From the NCBI GenBank assembly GCA_947259475.1, contig CAMYLW010000342.1:1-6222 (forward strand): a stretch of 6,222 nucleotides of DNA. Reading direction: 5' to 3'. The stretch's first letter is position 1; each line of letters begins with the position of its first letter. The notes beneath the pieces are model-generated. The model had not been told where the DNA came from and did no database searches. It saw only the letters and a list, made by a program, of their open reading frames with translations. Origin of the DNA: Thermodesulfobacteriota bacterium (GTDB taxonomy: Bacteria > Desulfobacterota > Syntrophobacteria > BM002). The position numbers and the translations under genes are program-made. Below are positions 5,538-6,222 of this stretch, piece after piece.

Positions 5538-6128
5538 ATGGGTCGAAAAAACTATAACAAAAAGGAAGCGCAAGCACGTGCAACACACAAGAAGATACTC
5601 ATGGCCGCTGCCGAGCTGTTTGCTCGCCAGGGCTACCACAAGACCACAATTACAGACATAGCCCAGGCAGTTAATCTGACTTCAGGTGCTGTTTTTCACC
5701 ACTTTAAATCCAAAGAAGCGTTGCTCGAGGCAGTGGTAGACTGGTTGGCACGAGGAATAACAATCTATTCAGATCACCTTAATCAGGCAGAAAAGGGCTC
5801 ACTGGCTGTAGCTGAGGGGGTTGTGGATATCATGTGTGAGCATTTTCACCGGCAACCAGAGGCCACAATCTGTCTGGCGGCTTTAGGTACTGAATTTGCA
5901 GGAAGTAACCATCACATGGAGAAGCGACTCAATGAGGTGTACGATGATTTCGTAGAAGCTTTCTCCCGTATTCTGGAAAATCATCCCAAGGTTAGCGACT
6001 CACGCGCAGCTGCAACGGCCCTTGTCGGTGCAGTACAAGGCATTGCCGTTCAGGGTCTTCTGCAGGCGCCGGAGCGGTCCATTGATGAGCTGGCCAAAGG
6101 TTTTATAGGGTTGTTGGCGGAATGGTAA
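5538..6128 (+). CDS. TetR/AcrR-family transcriptional regulator
   Basis: 196 residues, the usual size for the family. The N-terminal DNA-binding domain is clear: K-I-L-M-A-A-A-E-L-F at 19-28, the turn A-R-Q-G-Y at 29-33, and a helix-turn-helix over about 37-56 (T-T-I-T-D-I-A through S-G-A-V-F-H-H-F), ending in K-S-K-E-A-L-L. The basic N-terminal tail (many K and R within residues 1-19) may touch the minor groove. The rest is the helical ligand-binding and dimerisation domain, which is too variable to predict the effector. The ATG at 5538 gives a normal-length N-terminus, but no ribosome binding site precedes it: the palindrome at 5506-5530 occupies that space, so translation may start from a very short leader. 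The gene is set off from hdrA by a terminator. Its targets probably include itself; control of the hdr genes is possible but not shown, since no second copy of the palindrome was noticed upstream of mvhD. Confidence 0.93.
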   Translation: MGRKNYNKKEAQARATHKKILMAAAELFARQGYHKTTITDIAQAVNLTSGAVFHHFKSKEALLEAVVDWLARGITIYSDHLNQAEKGSLAVAEGVVDIMCEHFHRQPEATICLAALGTEFAGSNHHMEKRLNEVYDDFVEAFSRILENHPKVSDSRAAATALVGAVQGIAVQGLLQAPERSIDELAKGFIGLLAEW

Positions 6129-6140
6129 AGGAAGACCTTT

Positions 6141-6182
6141 GGATATTGCGGATTTCGGATTTCGGATTGAAAAGCAAGGAGT
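6141..6182. repeat. Heptad repeat remnant downstream of tetR
   Basis: GCGGATT (6148), TCGGATT (6155) and TCGGATT (6162) are adjacent 7-nt units, followed by an A-rich unit and AAGGAGT. The order, GGATTT/GGATTG units, then an A-rich stretch, then AAGGAG and TCAG, parallels the block at 21-77 near the start of the window. So this is a further member of the same dispersed intergenic repeat. Confidence 0.6.
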
Positions 6183-6184
6183 CA

Positions 6185-6205
6185 GCCCTGCGACAGGCTC
6201 AGGGC
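6185..6205. repeat. REP-like hairpin with GCGACAGGCTCAGGG core
   Basis: GCCCTG (6185-6190) and CAGGGC (6200-6205) form a perfect 6-bp stem around a 9-nt loop, CGACAGGCT. The unit resembles a short intergenic repeat containing CGACA(A/G)GCTCAGG that is widespread in bacterial genomes. No T-run follows, so it is a poor candidate for the tetR terminator. Confidence 0.5.
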
Positions 6206-6222
6206 AGGGAGCCAGAATTTAG

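Overview
The window looks like a piece of a mesophilic anaerobe of the Desulfobacterota (former Deltaproteobacteria): a sulfate reducer or a syntrophic degrader. This is inferred from gene content, since no rRNA or other taxonomic marker is present. The proteins are rich in [4Fe-4S] motifs and belong to the soluble heterodisulfide reductase (Hdr) electron-transfer families, and the HdrA has a style of fusion that I associate with that phylum.

Layout, all genes on the + strand. 1-235: non-coding, with degenerate 7-nt repeats. 236-658: MvhD-like [2Fe-2S] protein. 659-768: short spacer. 769-1833: FrhB/FdhB-like flavin/iron-sulfur subunit. 1834-2038: spacer with a second heptad-repeat block. 2039-5409: one very long HdrA-type gene, broken by a frameshift near 4350-4380, so that it reads as a 792-codon front part (2039-4417) and a 342-codon back part (4381-5409). 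5410-5537: intergenic region with a heptad-repeat hairpin, a convincing intrinsic terminator and a near-perfect 25-bp palindrome. 5538-6128: TetR-family regulator. 6129-6222: another copy of the repeat class.

How the genes fit together: FrhB/FdhB-like proteins are flavin-containing entry points for electrons, MvhD carries electrons into HdrA, and HdrA is the FAD-containing electron-bifurcating or confurcating hub. The three genes therefore read as one electron-input module. HdrB, HdrC, a hydrogenase, a formate dehydrogenase catalytic subunit and electron-transfer flavoproteins are absent from the window; they may lie upstream or elsewhere. The tetR gene is separated from the hdr genes by the terminator and probably controls itself through the palindrome.

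The most notable points are: (i) a CheY-like receiver domain with all its phosphorylation residues, placed inside HdrA between a two-cluster ferredoxin domain and the rest of the flavin domain; (ii) a tandem double HdrA architecture; (iii) a break in hdrA that coincides with an A_AAA_AAA slippery heptamer followed by a stem-loop, but also with an apparent loss of about 20 residues; (iv) 7-nt periodic repeats in four of the five intergenic stretches.
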